In this document: in pieces, positions 5,465-13,482 of the stretch | How positions within the stretch are numbered: position 1 is the stretch's first letter | How the letters are laid out: each line of letters opens with the position of its first letter | Source of the DNA: Devosia sp. | GTDB lineage: Bacteria > Pseudomonadota > Alphaproteobacteria > Rhizobiales > Devosiaceae | NCBI GenBank assembly: GCA_028290225.1 | Contig: JAQGKH010000148.1 | Location: forward strand, 1-18,781 | Length of the DNA: 18,781 nt | Reading direction: 5' to 3' | The notes under the pieces: model-generated | Seen by the model: the letters and a program-made list of their open reading frames with translations, nothing else | Database searches by the model: none | What the model was told of the DNA's origin: nothing | Program-made: the position numbers and the translations under genes

Positions 5465-6864
5465 TGCCACTCGCGGATATCGACGAAATGGCCGGCAATG
5501 GCGGCGGCGGCGGCCATGGCGGGCGACACCAGATGGGTGCGGCCCTTGAAGCCCTGGCGTCCCTCGAAATTGCGGTTCGAAGTCGAAGCGCAGCGCTCCT
5601 GCGGCTTTAGTTTGTCGGGGTTCATGGCGAGGCACATCGAGCACCCCGGCTCACGCCATTCAAAGCCGGCATTGAGGAAGATGGTGTGGAGCCCTTCGGC
5701 TTCGGCCTGATCCTTGACAAGGCCCGAGCCGGGCACGACCATGGCGCTGACGCCAGCAGCCACCTTGCGGTCGCCGATCACGGCGGCAGCGGCGCGGAGG
5801 TCCTCGATGCGCCCATTGGTGCAGGAGCCCAAGAAGACGCGGTCCACCGGGATGTCGGTGATCCTGGTGCCGGGCTTGAGGCCCATATAGTCGAGCGCCC
5901 GCCACTTGGAGGCGCGTTTGTTCTCGTCGGCGATGTCGTCCGGATCGGGCACGACGCCGGTGACCGAGATCACGTCTTCGGGCGAGGAGCCCCAGGACAC
6001 GATGGGGGGCAGGTCGGCGGCGTTGAGCACCACGACCTTGTCGTAAACCGCGCCTTCGTCGGTATAGAGGGTTTTCCAGTAATCGAGCGCCATGTCCCAG
6101 GCCTGGCCCTTGGGCGCGCGGTTGCGGCCCTGGACATAGTCGAAGGTGGTCTGGTCGGGCGCGATGAGGCCGGCGCGGGCGCCGCCTTCGATGGTCATGT
6201 TGCAGACCGTCATGCGGCCTTCCATCGACAGGGACTGGATGGCTTCACCGGCGAATTCGATCACATGGCCATTGCCGCCAGCGGTGCCGATCTCGCCGAT
6301 GATGGCAAGGATGATGTCCTTGGCGGTGACATGGGGCGGCAGCTTGCCATCCACGCGCACCAGCATGTTCTTGGCTTTTTGCTGGATCAGCGTTTGCGTT
6401 GCCAGCACATGCTCGACTTCGGAGGTGCCGATGCCGTGGGCCAGCGCGCCAAAGGCGCCGTGCGTGGAAGTATGGCTGTCGCCGCACACAATGGTCATGC
6501 CCGGCAGGGTGAAGCCCTGTTCGGGCCCAACGATGTGAACGATGCCCTGGCGCTTGTCGAAGGGATCGAAATATTCGATGCCGAAATCGCGGGTGTTCTC
6601 GGCCAGCGCGGCGATCTGGATGGCGCTTTCCGGATCGGGATTGGGCAGCGAACGGTCGGTGGTGGGCACATTGTGGTCCACCACGGCCAGGGTGCGCTCG
6701 GGATGGCGCACCTTGCGATTGTTCAGGCGCAGGCCCTCAAAGGCTTGCGGGCTTGTAACTTCGTGCACCAGGTGCCGGTCGATATAGAGCAGCGAAGTGC
6801 CGTCAGCATTGTTCTGGACCAGGTGGTCGTCCCAGATCTTGTCGTAAAGCGTGCGGGGTGCCAT
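5461..6864 (-). CDS. leuC: 3-isopropylmalate dehydratase large subunit
   Basis: LeuC with LeuD isomerises 2-isopropylmalate to 3-isopropylmalate in leucine biosynthesis, using a [4Fe-4S] cluster. At 467 aa it is full length (E. coli 466). Motifs: N-terminal TLYDKIWDDHLV, DHNVPTTDR at 63-71, CGDSHTSTHGAFGALAHGIG at 127-146, and the cluster ligands Cys348 (GSCTNGR), Cys408 and Cys411 (PGCSMC). The C-terminus contains SNRNFEGRQG. ATG 6864 begins the recognised family N-terminus, although its ribosome site is weak. leuD is not in the window. A candidate promoter and a perfect palindrome lie between it and purH. Confidence 0.97.
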   Translation of the reverse strand: MAPRTLYDKIWDDHLVQNNADGTSLLYIDRHLVHEVTSPQAFEGLRLNNRKVRHPERTLAVVDHNVPTTDRSLPNPDPESAIQIAALAENTRDFGIEYFDPFDKRQGIVHIVGPEQGFTLPGMTIVCGDSHTSTHGAFGALAHGIGTSEVEHVLATQTLIQQKAKNMLVRVDGKLPPHVTAKDIILAIIGEIGTAGGNGHVIEFAGEAIQSLSMEGRMTVCNMTIEGGARAGLIAPDQTTFDYVQGRNRAPKGQAWDMALDYWKTLYTDEGAVYDKVVVLNAADLPPIVSWGSSPEDVISVTGVVPDPDDIADENKRASKWRALDYMGLKPGTRITDIPVDRVFLGSCTNGRIEDLRAAAAVIGDRKVAAGVSAMVVPGSGLVKDQAEAEGLHTIFLNAGFEWREPGCSMCLAMNPDKLKPQERCASTSNRNFEGRQGFKGRTHLVSPAMAAAAAIAGHFVDIREWQ

Positions 6865-6902
6865 GGGGGAGCGTTCCGGAAAAAGGCTGCAGTTTGGAGC
6901 CG

Positions 6903-6931
6903 TTCTAAGCCCAAGCGGCTACCCCGGTCAA
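6903..6931 (-). promoter_or_regulatory. Possible promoter for leuC
   Basis: On the minus strand TTGACC (6931-6926), preceded by C to give CTTGAC, is a good -35. After 17 nt comes TTAGAA (6908-6903), a poor -10. The spacing is right and it lies 40-65 nt upstream of the leuC ATG. It is tentative because of the weak -10. Confidence 0.3.
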
Positions 6932-6936
6932 GCACA

Positions 6937-6956
6937 ACCGTACCGCACGGTACGGT
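6937..6956. repeat. Perfect 20-bp palindrome between purH and leuC
   Basis: ACCGTACCG, then CA, then CGGTACGGT forms a perfect inverted repeat with 9-bp arms. It starts 6 nt beyond the purH stop and sits just upstream of the candidate leuC -35. It could be a transcription factor operator. It could also be a purH terminator, but only a weak T-run (TTGTGCTT) follows it on the minus strand. Confidence 0.6.
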
Positions 6957-6962
6957 CAGTGT

Positions 6963-8555
6963 TCAGTGGCGGAAGTGGCGCATGCCGGTCAGCACCATGG
7001 CCATTCCTGCCGCATCGGCCGCCGCGATGACTTCGGCGTCGCGCATCGAGCCGCCCGGCTGGATAACCGCCGTGGCGCCTGCAGCGACCAGCGCTTCGAG
7101 CCCATCGGCAAAGGGGAAGAACGCATCGGAGGCAACCACCGAGCCCTGGGTGAGAGCGCCCTCGATCCCCGCGGCCTGAGCGGCATCGATGGATTTGCGG
7201 TGGGCGACACGGGCGGAATCCACCCGGCTCATCTGCCCCGCGCCGATGCCTACCGTAGCGCCGTCCCTGACATAGACAATGGCGTTGGACTTGACGTGCT
7301 TGGCAACAACCGCCGCCAGCCTGAGGTCGCGCATTTCCGCTTCCGTGGGGGAGCGCTGGGTGACGACCTGGAGTTCGCAATCATCGACATTGCGGTTGTC
7401 GCGCCCCTGCACCAAAAGTCCCCCGGCGACCGAGCGCACGGTCAGCCCTTCGGCCTTGGGGTCGGCCACGCCGCCGGTGAGCAAGAGTCGCAGGTTCTTC
7501 TTGGCGGCGATGATTGCTTCAGCCTCGGGGGAAGCCGAGGGGGCGACGATCACTTCGGTGAACACCTTGACGATCTCTTCGGCCGCCGCCGCATCGAGCG
7601 GCCGGTTGGTGGCGACAATGCCGCCAAAAGCGCTGACCGGATCGGTGCGCAGTGCCGCCAGGTAGGTCGAAACCAGGTCGGGGCCCACCGCAACGCCACA
7701 GGGATTGGCGTGCTTGATGATCGCCACGGCGGCGATTTCGGCGGGGTCGAACTCGCTCACCAGCTCAAAGGCGGCATCGGTGTCGTTGATGTTGTTGTAG
7801 GAAAGGGTCTTGCCCTGCACCTGCCGGGCCGTCGCCACGCCCGGACGGTTCTCGCCGGTGGCATAAAAGCCCGCCCATTGGTGCGGGTTCTCGCCATAGC
7901 GCATCACTTCGCGCAAGGTGCCGCTGAAGGAGCGATAGGGGATCTCCGGGTATTCGAGCGCCTGGGCGAACCAGCTCGAAATGGCCGCATCATAAGCGGC
8001 AGTGCGGGCATAGGCCTTGGCCGCCAGCTGCTGGCGCAGGCTGAAGGGCACGCCGCCGGTGTTGCGGACCGCCGCGAGGATGGCGGGGTAATCGCTGGGA
8101 TCCACCACCACGGTCACATAAGCGTGGTTCTTGGCGGCGGAGCGCACCATGGCGGGGCCACCGATATCGATGTTCTCGATGATGTCATCGTAGCTGGCGC
8201 CCGAAGCCACGGTCTGCTCGAACGGGTAAAGATTGACGGCCACCAGATCGATGGGGCCGATGGCGTGCTCGGCCATGGACGCGGCGTGGTCCGCCTTGTC
8301 CCGGATGGCCAGCAGGCCGCCATGCACCTTGGGATGAAGGGTCTTGACGCGGCCGTCCATCATTTCGGGAAAGCCGGTGAGATCGGAGATTTCGCGCACC
8401 GGCAGCCCGGCTTCGGCAATCAGGCGCTGCGTGCCCCCGGTGGACACCAGCTCCACGCCCGCGGCCGCCAGCCCCGCGGCAAATTCCACCATGCCGGATT
8501 TGTCGAACACCGACAGCAATGCCCGGCCGATCTTGTGTGTGTTGCCCGCGTCCAT
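6963..8555 (-). CDS. purH: Bifunctional AICAR transformylase / IMP cyclohydrolase
   Basis: PurH performs the last two steps of de novo IMP synthesis: formyl transfer from 10-formyl-THF to AICAR, then ring closure. It has 530 aa, matching the family (E. coli 529). The N-terminal MGS-like cyclohydrolase domain shows ALLSVFDKSG (12-21), STGGT (38-42), MMDGRVKTLHPKVHGG (65-80) and NIDIGGPAMVRSAAKN (128-143). The transformylase domain shows RYGENPHQ (219-226), the catalytic KHANPCG (281-287) and DPVSAFGG. The end (SDAFFPFADGLE... MRHFRH) is typical. The start is ATG 8555 with a weak GGGG ribosome site, 67 nt after the heparinase-like gene. I see no purine riboswitch upstream. Confidence 0.97.
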   Translation of the reverse strand: MDAGNTHKIGRALLSVFDKSGMVEFAAGLAAAGVELVSTGGTQRLIAEAGLPVREISDLTGFPEMMDGRVKTLHPKVHGGLLAIRDKADHAASMAEHAIGPIDLVAVNLYPFEQTVASGASYDDIIENIDIGGPAMVRSAAKNHAYVTVVVDPSDYPAILAAVRNTGGVPFSLRQQLAAKAYARTAAYDAAISSWFAQALEYPEIPYRSFSGTLREVMRYGENPHQWAGFYATGENRPGVATARQVQGKTLSYNNINDTDAAFELVSEFDPAEIAAVAIIKHANPCGVAVGPDLVSTYLAALRTDPVSAFGGIVATNRPLDAAAAEEIVKVFTEVIVAPSASPEAEAIIAAKKNLRLLLTGGVADPKAEGLTVRSVAGGLLVQGRDNRNVDDCELQVVTQRSPTEAEMRDLRLAAVVAKHVKSNAIVYVRDGATVGIGAGQMSRVDSARVAHRKSIDAAQAAGIEGALTQGSVVASDAFFPFADGLEALVAAGATAVIQPGGSMRDAEVIAAADAAGMAMVLTGMRHFRH

Positions 8556-8622
8556 CGGTTTTGCCCCGTCTGTCGTTGATGCGGGTGCTCGCTAGCACGA
8601 AGGCAGGGCGAGCGCCAACCGG

Positions 8623-10233
8623 CTATTGGTCCTGGCGGGTAAAGATCCAGGCGATCTCGGCCCCATCCGCGGCTGGGGCTTCCAGCACCAGCTGGCGCGT
8701 GCGCTGCAATCCGAGCGAAGCAGACTGGCGCACCGAATCGTCTTCATGAAGGCTGCCGCCTTCCCACAAAAAGCTCCACTCCGCCCCATTGGGCAATACC
8801 AACCGCACGACGCTTTCGGCTGATGTACGGTGCACCACCACGCCCGGTCCCAGGTGAAAGCGCAGGCACAGCACTCCCCTGGGCGTGCCGTTGGCAAGCA
8901 GCCGATCCTGGCCCACCAGCGTGGTTCCTTGCGCCAGCAGCGTCAACTGGCGCTCGATATCCACCCCGAAGCGCCGGCGATAACCCGTACTCGACAAGGT
9001 CAGCACATTGTTGACGGGGTCGAGCTTGGCCCCCGGTGCCTCGGGCCGGCGATTGCGCACCCATTCCGGGTCTTCGCCGTCGATGGTGGGCCCGGAATGC
9101 GCCAGCGCCTGGCGGAAGGCGGCCTGGCTGTCGGGGCGGTCGGCGGGAGCAGGCCCGCAATTGGCCACCAGCAGGGCGCTGCCGCTGGAAAACTCGAAGG
9201 CCAGCGGGCTGTGATGCGCCTGGTCGGCAAAGCCGGCTGGTGGCATGAGGCCACTATCGGCCACCACCACGGCGTCGCCGGCGCGCAGGATTCCGTAGCC
9301 ACCCAGCAGGGTGCTGCGGCGGCGCTCGGCGGGGCCGTCCGATTGCACCGCGATGAGGATATCGTGGGGCAGCTGGCCGCAACCGTTGAAATAACCGGGC
9401 TCGCCCGTGCCCAGGGTCAAGGCGCCCAGGCTGGCATGCATGCGATCGATCTGAGCGGCCAGTTCCGCCGAGGCCTCGGTTTTGCGGCCCAGAGGAGCGC
9501 GGCGCACGCTGGACAGCTCCACCAGCAACTGCAGCTGCAGGCGCGCATTGCGGGAGCGATGCAGGCCATCCCCATCCAGCTGCTCGGCCAGCAGCAGGTT
9601 TAGGCGGCGCAGGCGGGGGGCGGGGTCGATGCTGCCTTCGGCGTCGCAGGCTGCGGCGCCCAGCAGGGCAATGGCGGCAAACAGCTGGTCAACGGGATCG
9701 GTGGCGAGCGGCTCGCGCACCTTGAGGCTCTGGATCTGGGCGCCGAGCGCGCGCTGGATGGTGCGCGCCTGCTCGGGCGTGGCGCCATCCAGCAGCAGCT
9801 GCAGGTGCCGCAGCCAGTTGAGCACGCGCTGCGCACAAACCGCAGGGGCCCAGCTCGGGCGGGCAAAGCCGCCATCGCGCCCGATCCAGTCCAGCACCAG
9901 GGTGCGGGCAAAGCCGCGCTGGCCGGGATCGCGCAGGTCGCGGAAGTGGCGCAGCCAGGAAAAGCTATGAAGGTTATGCCACCAGTCGGGGTGCTCGGGC
10001 GGTTCGGCAAATGGCGAGGTCCCGCCCGTTTGCACCAGCTTGGAGGCGAGCAGATAGCGCCCCGCCATCATGTCGCGCACCGCCTCGGCGTCGGCCGGGC
10101 GCAGTTCGGGCAGATTGCCGCTCCAGCTGTGGTCGGCAAGGCTGCGCCAGGTCCAGCGCACGGCTGGCAAGGTGACGAGGCCATCGGCCAGCCGGAGGCC
10201 GGTGCGGCGGGTGTGGTGGGCAAAAGGGATCAT
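8623..10233 (-). CDS. Heparinase II/III family protein
   Basis: This protein resembles the polysaccharide-lyase-like heparinase II/III family commonly placed between rsmB and purH in Hyphomicrobiales. An N-terminal alpha-helical toroid-like region covers roughly residues 1-260, with FAEPPEHPDWWHNLHSFSWL around 75-95 and GDGLHRSRN near 221-229. A C-terminal beta-rich domain follows, with GYGILRAGDAVVVADSG (312-328) and HHSPLAFEFSSG (340-351). There is no signal peptide, so it probably acts inside the cell; the substrate is unknown. I chose ATG 10233 (536 aa) because GGAG lies 9 nt upstream. An in-frame TTG at 10308 would add 25 residues but has no ribosome site. It follows rsmB by ~105 nt. Confidence 0.85.
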   Translation of the reverse strand: MIPFAHHTRRTGLRLADGLVTLPAVRWTWRSLADHSWSGNLPELRPADAEAVRDMMAGRYLLASKLVQTGGTSPFAEPPEHPDWWHNLHSFSWLRHFRDLRDPGQRGFARTLVLDWIGRDGGFARPSWAPAVCAQRVLNWLRHLQLLLDGATPEQARTIQRALGAQIQSLKVREPLATDPVDQLFAAIALLGAAACDAEGSIDPAPRLRRLNLLLAEQLDGDGLHRSRNARLQLQLLVELSSVRRAPLGRKTEASAELAAQIDRMHASLGALTLGTGEPGYFNGCGQLPHDILIAVQSDGPAERRRSTLLGGYGILRAGDAVVVADSGLMPPAGFADQAHHSPLAFEFSSGSALLVANCGPAPADRPDSQAAFRQALAHSGPTIDGEDPEWVRNRRPEAPGAKLDPVNNVLTLSSTGYRRRFGVDIERQLTLLAQGTTLVGQDRLLANGTPRGVLCLRFHLGPGVVVHRTSAESVVRLVLPNGAEWSFLWEGGSLHEDDSVRQSASLGLQRTRQLVLEAPAADGAEIAWIFTRQDQ

Positions 10234-10338
10234 TGCCCTGGGCTCCGTGGTCCCGGCAAGCGCAAGGCCGTCAGCGCGGATAGTGATTGCAACGCGTTCA
10301 TGCCCCAAGGCGCAGGTGATTTGCGCCGTAGATACCTT

Positions 10339-11574
10339 CTAAGGGCGGCGGCGGAATCGCGCCACGAAGAAACCATCCATTCCCCCGTTTTGCGCTCCCG
10401 GTGCCATGCCGGGATGGGTGCGCACAGTGCCGGCGGGGGTGAGCGCCTGGGGCAGGCCGGGCACTTCGCTCGCCGTGATCGGCAGGCTTTCCAGGTCGGA
10501 CAGGTTGGCGAGCACCCAATCGGCCTGCGCTTCGCCTTCGTCGGGCTCGAGCGAGCACACGCAATAAATCAGCACGCCGCCGGGCGCGAGGCAGCGCGCG
10601 GCATTGCGCAGCAGATTGCGTTGCAGCCGCACGCGCCCCGCAATGTCGCTGAGCGAGCGGTGCCAGAGCACTTCGGGATGGCGCCGGAAGGTGCCGGTGG
10701 CCGAGCAGGGCGCATCGAGCACGATGCCGGCGAACGGCTCTTCGGGGGCGTAGGTGGCGGCATCGGCAACCACCGTTGCAGCGCTGTAGCGCAAGCGCTC
10801 CAGATTGCCGGCCAGCCGTTCCATCCGCTTGGGGTCGCTGTCGAGCGCGGTCACGGCATAGCCCGCCTTGATCAGCTGTGCGGTCTTGCCCCCTGGCGCC
10901 GCGCACAGATCCAGCACCCGCGTGCCAGCGGGCAAATCGAGGAGCCGGGCCGGAATGGCGGCGGCCGCGTCCTGCACCCACCATTCACCTTCCGCAAAGC
11001 CCGGCAAGGCTTCCACGGGCTTGTCGCGGATATCGATGCGCACGCTGTCGGCCATCAGCGGCACCGCGCCAAGGCGCTCGCGCAGGTCGAGATCATCGTG
11101 TTTGAGGGTCAAATCCAGCGGCGCGCCGGCCAGCAGCGCCGCCTCGAAGGCAATGATCGCCGCATCGCCATAGGCCGCCAGCCAGGTGTCGCCAAAGGTT
11201 TCGGGCAGCAGCAGATCGTCCGACAGCATGCTGAATTTGGCGGAATTGGCCTGCGCGGTGCGCAACACGGCGTTCATCAGCCCGGCCAGGTGCCGCGCCT
11301 TGGGATCGCGCTTGATCGCTTCCACCGCCAGGAACAGCGCGCTATGCGCCCCCAGGTCGGGCAGGAAGATCAGCTGCGCCACCGACAGGCGCAGCACCGC
11401 TTCGAAGGTGCCGGACTTGCCGGGCATGCCCTTGTCGAGCAGCGCATGGAGAATGAAGTTGAGCTGGCCCTGGCGGCGCAGCGCGGTGGTGATCAGCCGA
11501 TTGGCCATCGCCCGGTCGCGGCCATCGGCCAGATCGGTGGAGGTGAGTGGCGCAAAATGTTCGCCCGCAAGCAC
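10339..11574 (-). CDS. rsmB: 16S rRNA (cytosine(967)-C5)-methyltransferase RsmB; true start probably further upstream
   Basis: RsmB methylates C967 of 16S rRNA with SAM. An N-terminal NusB-like domain is followed by a Rossmann methyltransferase domain with LDLCAAPGGKTAQL (SAM site), VLDAPCSATGTFRRHPE (the PCS motif Cys) and YCVCSLEPDEGE (the second catalytic Cys). The last residues GGMDGFFVARFRRRP are typical. GTG 11574 is the first conventional start, giving 411 aa. However, in-frame codons upstream encode KPEPAGLKLRLVAAQRLRA, which looks like the missing first NusB helix. The frame is open back to the htpX TAA stop (11652-11650), and the only start-like triplet upstream of that helix is ATC 11643, preceded by GGGGA. 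The coordinates given are therefore a minimum. Confidence 0.9.
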   Translation of the reverse strand: MLAGEHFAPLTSTDLADGRDRAMANRLITTALRRQGQLNFILHALLDKGMPGKSGTFEAVLRLSVAQLIFLPDLGAHSALFLAVEAIKRDPKARHLAGLMNAVLRTAQANSAKFSMLSDDLLLPETFGDTWLAAYGDAAIIAFEAALLAGAPLDLTLKHDDLDLRERLGAVPLMADSVRIDIRDKPVEALPGFAEGEWWVQDAAAAIPARLLDLPAGTRVLDLCAAPGGKTAQLIKAGYAVTALDSDPKRMERLAGNLERLRYSAATVVADAATYAPEEPFAGIVLDAPCSATGTFRRHPEVLWHRSLSDIAGRVRLQRNLLRNAARCLAPGGVLIYCVCSLEPDEGEAQADWVLANLSDLESLPITASEVPGLPQALTPAGTVRTHPGMAPGAQNGGMDGFFVARFRRRP

Positions 11575-11649
11575 GGCCCGCAGGCGCTGGGCGGCAACGA
11601 GGCGAAGCTTGAGGCCGGCCGGTTCAGGTTTAAAGGTCTTGATTTTGTT

Positions 11650-12633
11650 TTATCCCCAGGGACCGCGCTCGCCGGGTTCGTCCCGGCCAGCCGATGGCAC
11701 GCGCCAGCCGGCGCCGCTGCCGGCAGGATGCCGCGGCGCAGCAGCCCACGGCCCGCGTGTCGGCCGGGGGTCCTTATCGACCACCTGCAGCTGCGCCGCA
11801 AGCTTCTGGAGCTGGGCGATGCGGTTGCCGGTATCGGGGTGGGTGGAAAACAGGTTATCCATCCGCTGCCCCGACAGGGGATTGATGATGTACATATGGG
11901 CCATGGCCGGGTTGCGCTCGGCGGGGATGTTGACCTGCCGGCCCGATGCCGCCGCAATCTTGGCGAGGGCGGAGGCCAGCGCCAGCGGATCGCCCGAGAT
12001 GGCGGCGGCGCTCTTGTCGGCCTCGTATTCGCGGGTGCGGCTGACGGCCATCTGCACGATCATGGCGGCCACGGGCGCGAGGAACACCATCAGCAAGGCG
12101 CCAAAGCCGCCCAGCGGATTGTCGCGGTTATTGCCACCTCCAAAGAACAAACCAAATTGCGCCAGCGCCGAAATGGCGCCGGCAAAGGTCGCGGTGATGG
12201 TCATGGTCAGGGTGTCGCGCGAGCGGATATGGGCCAGCTCATGGGCTACCACCGCCGCAACCTCCCGGGTTTCGAGCTGCTGCAACAGGCCCGTCGATAC
12301 GGCCACCGCGGCATTCTGCGGGTTGCGGCCGGTGGCAAAGGCATTGGGCTGGTCGGTCTGGATCACGTAAACGGCTGGTGTGGGGATGCCGGCCTTGCGC
12401 GACAGGATATCGACCATCTCATACAGTTCGGGCACCTGGCTGCGTTCCACCGGCACGGCGTTCTGCATGCGCAGCACCAGCTTGTCGGAGTTCCAGTAGC
12501 TGAAGAGGTTGGTCAGCAGCGCAAAGCCAAAGGCCATCAGCATGCCCGAGCTGCCGCCGATGAAATAGCCGACCACCATGAACAGCGCCGTCAGCGCGGC
12601 CAAAAGGCCAAAGGTGCGAAGCGTGTTGAACAT
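11650..12633 (-). CDS. htpX: Membrane zinc metalloprotease HtpX (M48B)
   Basis: HtpX is an inner-membrane protease that degrades misfolded membrane proteins. It has 327 aa from ATG 12633. Two N-terminal membrane segments (about 7-26 and 29-46) lead to a cytosolic domain with the zinc site HELAH (131-135) and the EYEAD motif (202-206; Glu202 is the likely third ligand). Two more hydrophobic segments lie near 141-165 and 178-197. The Pro/Arg-rich tail ending in GPWG is usual in rhizobial homologues. The start is supported by GAGG upstream; a frame extension to 12663 is not needed. The TAA stop is in the same frame as, and just before, the rsmB coding frame. It is divergent from sdhAF4. Confidence 0.95.
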   Translation of the reverse strand: MFNTLRTFGLLAALTALFMVVGYFIGGSSGMLMAFGFALLTNLFSYWNSDKLVLRMQNAVPVERSQVPELYEMVDILSRKAGIPTPAVYVIQTDQPNAFATGRNPQNAAVAVSTGLLQQLETREVAAVVAHELAHIRSRDTLTMTITATFAGAISALAQFGLFFGGGNNRDNPLGGFGALLMVFLAPVAAMIVQMAVSRTREYEADKSAAAISGDPLALASALAKIAAASGRQVNIPAERNPAMAHMYIINPLSGQRMDNLFSTHPDTGNRIAQLQKLAAQLQVVDKDPRPTRGPWAAAPRHPAGSGAGWRVPSAGRDEPGERGPWG

Positions 12634-12641
12634 GGTGCCTC

Positions 12642-12670
12642 TTGGGTTTGCGTGTCTGGCCAATTATGTT
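12642..12670 (+). promoter_or_regulatory. Possible promoter for the sdhAF4-like gene
   Basis: TTGGGT (12642-12647), a 17-nt spacer and TATGTT (12665-12670) fit a weak sigma-70 promoter in the 91-bp htpX/sdhAF4 divergent gap. It would give a leader of about 45-50 nt before the ATG at 12725. This is a pattern match only. Confidence 0.3.
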
Positions 12671-12724
12671 GGGTGTCGACCGGTTGCATGCAAGACGCCG
12701 GCACGCGAGCCTCGGAGGCGCCCG

Positions 12725-12952
12725 ATGAGCACTGAACAGTTTGACCAGCAAATCCCCGGCGAGCCAGTGGCGGAGGCCCCGCGTCCCCCGCTGTCCCCGG
12801 CCGCGCAGCGGGCGCTCGCCGAAGCGCAGGCCCGACGCGACGAGATCGATCGCAAGGCCGCCGAGAACCCGGCAGAAAAGGGCGGGCGCGGCGGCCTCGA
12901 GCCGGTGCGCTATGGCGATTGGGAGATCAAGGGCTTGACCAGCGACTTCTAG
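12725..12952 (+). CDS. DUF1674 protein, SdhAF4-like succinate dehydrogenase assembly factor
   Basis: This 75-aa protein has the hallmark C-terminus of DUF1674/SdhAF4 proteins: GGLEPVRYGDWEIKGLTSDF at 56-75. The mitochondrial homologue binds the flavinylated SdhA subunit and helps assemble complex II; a similar bacterial role is inferred. The N-terminal half is Pro/Ala/Glu-rich and probably disordered. The start is ATG 12725, with a strong CGGAGG site 6 nt upstream. The frame is open upstream but overlaps the htpX promoter region. Its TAG stop overlaps the ccmG stop on the opposite strand through the shared tetramer CTAG. Confidence 0.9.
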   Translation: MSTEQFDQQIPGEPVAEAPRPPLSPAAQRALAEAQARRDEIDRKAAENPAEKGGRGGLEPVRYGDWEIKGLTSDF

Positions 12953-13482
12953 GAGCGCGCCGCCGCAATCGCCGGCAGCAATTCGCCCTCGAGACTTGCC
13001 GGGGTCAGCGGCCCCACATGCTTGAAGGTGATGATCCCCTCGGCATTGACCACGAAGGTTTCGGGCACGCCATAAACGCCCCAGTCGATGGACACGCGCC
13101 GGTCGCGGTCGGCGCCCACGGCGTCATAGGGATTGCCCAGCTCGGCCAGAAAGGCGCGGGCGTTTTCGGGGGCGTCGCTCTGGTTGATGCCGAACAGGCG
13201 GATGTCGCCGTTGTCCTTGAGCTGGGTCAGCAGCGGATGCTCGGCCCGGCAGGGCACGCACCAGGACGCAAAGACGTTGACCACCGTCACCGCGCCGGTC
13301 AGGTTTTCGGTGGCAAAGCCGGGAACGCCCAGTTCGGGCACGGCCTCGAGTGCAAACACCGGCGCCGGCTTGTTGATCAGCACCGAGCGCACCAGGCTGG
13401 GGTCGCGGTTCATGGTGCTGGCGAAGATGGCGACGAGGCCGGCCAGCAACAGCAGCGGCAGGGCGAGCAGGAAAAAGCGCAT
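12949..13482 (-). CDS. ccmG: Thiol:disulfide interchange protein CcmG/DsbE
   Basis: CcmG is a membrane-anchored periplasmic thioredoxin that reduces apocytochrome c (or CcmH) before haem attachment. It has 177 aa, normal for the family. An N-terminal membrane anchor (3-21) is followed by KPAPVFALEAV (38-48), the redox motif WCVPC (74-78), and the CcmG-specific GVYGVPETFV (135-144) with its cis-Pro loop. The ATG at 13482 shares one base with the ccmD stop (TGATG), so the upstream open frame to 13611 is a shadow of ccmD. It is the last gene of the ccm operon. The stop CTAG is shared with the convergent sdhAF4-like gene, and there is no space for a terminator between them. Confidence 0.95.
   Translation of the reverse strand: MRFFLLALPLLLLAGLVAIFASTMNRDPSLVRSVLINKPAPVFALEAVPELGVPGFATENLTGAVTVVNVFASWCVPCRAEHPLLTQLKDNGDIRLFGINQSDAPENARAFLAELGNPYDAVGADRDRRVSIDWGVYGVPETFVVNAEGIITFKHVGPLTPASLEGELLPAIAAARS

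Noticed and set aside
5686..8579. Two long plus-strand open frames opposite leuC and purH
   Set aside because: Both mirror well-identified full-length enzymes, and their products are low-complexity Gly/His/Asp/Ala sequences.
8585..8598. Small inverted repeat GTGCT-CGCT-AGCAC between the heparinase-like gene and purH
   Set aside because: A 5-bp stem without a T-run is too weak to call a terminator or operator.
8556..8622. Purine riboswitch or other RNA element in front of purH
   Set aside because: The 67-nt gap is too short and shows no purine-aptamer core.
9805..12735. A 976-codon open frame on the plus strand opposite the heparinase-like, rsmB and htpX genes
   Set aside because: It is antisense to three clearly recognised genes. 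Its Gly/His/Arg/Gln-rich product is typical of the mirrored frame of GC-rich coding DNA, and it has no domain or ribosome site.
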